6,213 nucleotides of DNA from CAZVXI01 sp964631295. Its GTDB lineage: Bacteria; Planctomycetota; Phycisphaerae; Phycisphaerales; SM1A02. Shown piece after piece: positions 5,585 through 6,213 of this stretch; position 1 is the stretch's first letter, and each line of letters begins with the position of its first letter. Under the pieces are notes generated by a model. That model was not told where the DNA came from, ran no database searches, and worked only from the letters and a program-made list of their open reading frames with translations. The translations under genes were made by a program, and so were the position numbers. The DNA lies in the NCBI GenBank assembly GCA_964631295.1, contig CAZVXI010000181.1, positions 1 through 6,213 of the forward strand, in the 5' to 3' direction.

Positions 5585-6213
5585 TTACCGAGGAGTCGTA
5601 CCGGCTGCCTCTCGTTTCGTTCGTATTTGTGAAGCGGTTGCCTCAGGGTCTCCAGCATCCGCTGTTCTGCCGCGCTCGACGCGCGGCCGGGGCTCCTGAT
5701 CGCCGGTGCGGACCTTCTCCCCTTGTTCGGCAGCGGCAATCAGCGATTCCAGCCGTCCCATCATTCGGTCCGCGTTCTTGCGGAACGCCATATACGGGAA
5801 CAGTGTGACCAGCGCCACGATCAGGCCCAGCGCCGTTGTCAGCAGCGCTTCTGCAATACCCTGCGAGACAACCCGCGGGTCGGTCAGCGTCGTCTGTGAG
5901 CCGAGCAGGTTGAATGACTGGATGATCCCGATCACCGTCCCGAGGATGCCCAGCAGCGGCGCAGCCGTCACGATCGTCGACAACGCGATCATGAACCGCT
6001 CGATGCGCGGCCGCTGCCCCTCCACTGCTTCCAGCGCGACCGACTCGTTGATGCCGTGTTCCAGAAGCGCCGTTACCACCCGCCCATATGGAGATCGGTC
6101 ATCGGCGGCTATCCGCGAGGCCGATGATCGCTCCCCCCGTCGAAGCGCCCTGCCCAGCCGGGTGATGCGGTTGTCCTGCCTGCTCGAGGACATGGCCAGC
6201 CAGAACCAGCAAC
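5585..6213 (-). CDS. ExbB/TolQ/MotA-family proton channel subunit, 5' end outside window
   Basis: Inner-membrane channel subunit of the type that uses proton flow to energise outer-membrane or motility machinery, normally with an ExbD/TolR-type partner. Counting from the Met codon at 6193, the periplasm-connecting hydrophobic segment APLLGILGTVIGIIQSF (78-94) and the second one, from GIAEALLTTALGLIVALVTL (112-131) onward, are the two conserved pore-lining helices of the family, with the usual Thr residues in both. A charged, low-complexity tail (about 155-202) follows. The frame stays open upstream of 6193 through C-W-F-W-L-A, which looks like the end of the family's first transmembrane helix, and no good ribosome binding site precedes 6193. 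I therefore treat the gene as truncated by the window edge. No ExbD-like gene follows; the next gene downstream is the TraB/GspG fusion. Which of ExbB, TolQ or another paralogue it is cannot be decided. Confidence 0.9.
   Translation of the reverse strand, partial: CWFWLAMSSSRQDNRITRLGRALRRGERSSASRIAADDRSPYGRVVTALLEHGINESVALEAVEGQRPRIERFMIALSTIVTAAPLLGILGTVIGIIQSFNLLGSQTTLTDPRVVSQGIAEALLTTALGLIVALVTLFPYMAFRKNADRMMGRLESLIAAAEQGEKVRTGDQEPRPRVERGRTADAGDPEATASQIRTKREAAGTTPR

Noticed and set aside
1..6213. CRISPR array, tRNA, rRNA, insertion sequence or prophage genes
   Set aside because: No spaced direct repeats, cloverleaf-like segments, transposase motifs or terminal inverted repeats were seen; the window is almost completely filled by six ordinary coding genes.

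Overview
The window looks like ordinary chromosome from a planctomycete, most likely of the Phycisphaerae type. This is an inference from moderately high G+C coding DNA, a stand-alone pseudopilin of the kind that is greatly expanded in planctomycetes, and a GspG-type domain fused into an unrelated protein. No rRNA, tRNA, CRISPR array, insertion sequence or phage gene is visible. Six genes can be supported, and they fill nearly the whole window.

Left end (1-363): a plus-strand gene for a small unrecognised protein whose stop codon abuts the stop codon of the next, convergent gene. Positions 3052 down to 364, minus strand, form a compact three-gene operon: a 1-Cys (Prx6-type) peroxiredoxin, an N-terminal rhodanese fused to an ETHE1/persulfide-dioxygenase-like metallo-beta-lactamase domain, and a predicted lipoprotein alpha/beta hydrolase. 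The gaps are 23 bases and a 4-base overlap. The first two genes fit peroxide and reactive-sulfur detoxification. The hydrolase's link to that role is unknown.

Divergent from the peroxiredoxin across about 130 bases is a plus-strand pseudopilin gene (3184-4149) with a clear prepilin cleavage site and a degenerate version of the planctomycete H-X9-DG C-terminal motif. It converges on a minus-strand pair at the right: an ExbB/TolQ/MotA-type proton-channel subunit that runs off the right edge, followed after 39 bases by an exported TraB/GumN (TIKI-like) protein.

The most unusual object is that TraB/GumN protein. Between its two GxxH motifs it carries a segment matching the globular calcium-binding domain of the type II secretion major pseudopilin GspG, but without the pilin helix or the prepilin peptidase site. 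A Sec signal peptide stands at its N terminus instead. It looks like a pseudopilin head transplanted into a hydrolase-like scaffold, encoded beside an ExbB-like channel gene and a pseudopilin gene.

Several starts differ from the longest open frame: 3052 for the peroxiredoxin and 2393 for the rhodanese/MBL protein (both chosen by strong Shine-Dalgarno sequences), 1269 for the hydrolase (4-base overlap and a clean lipoprotein signal) and 3184 for the pseudopilin.
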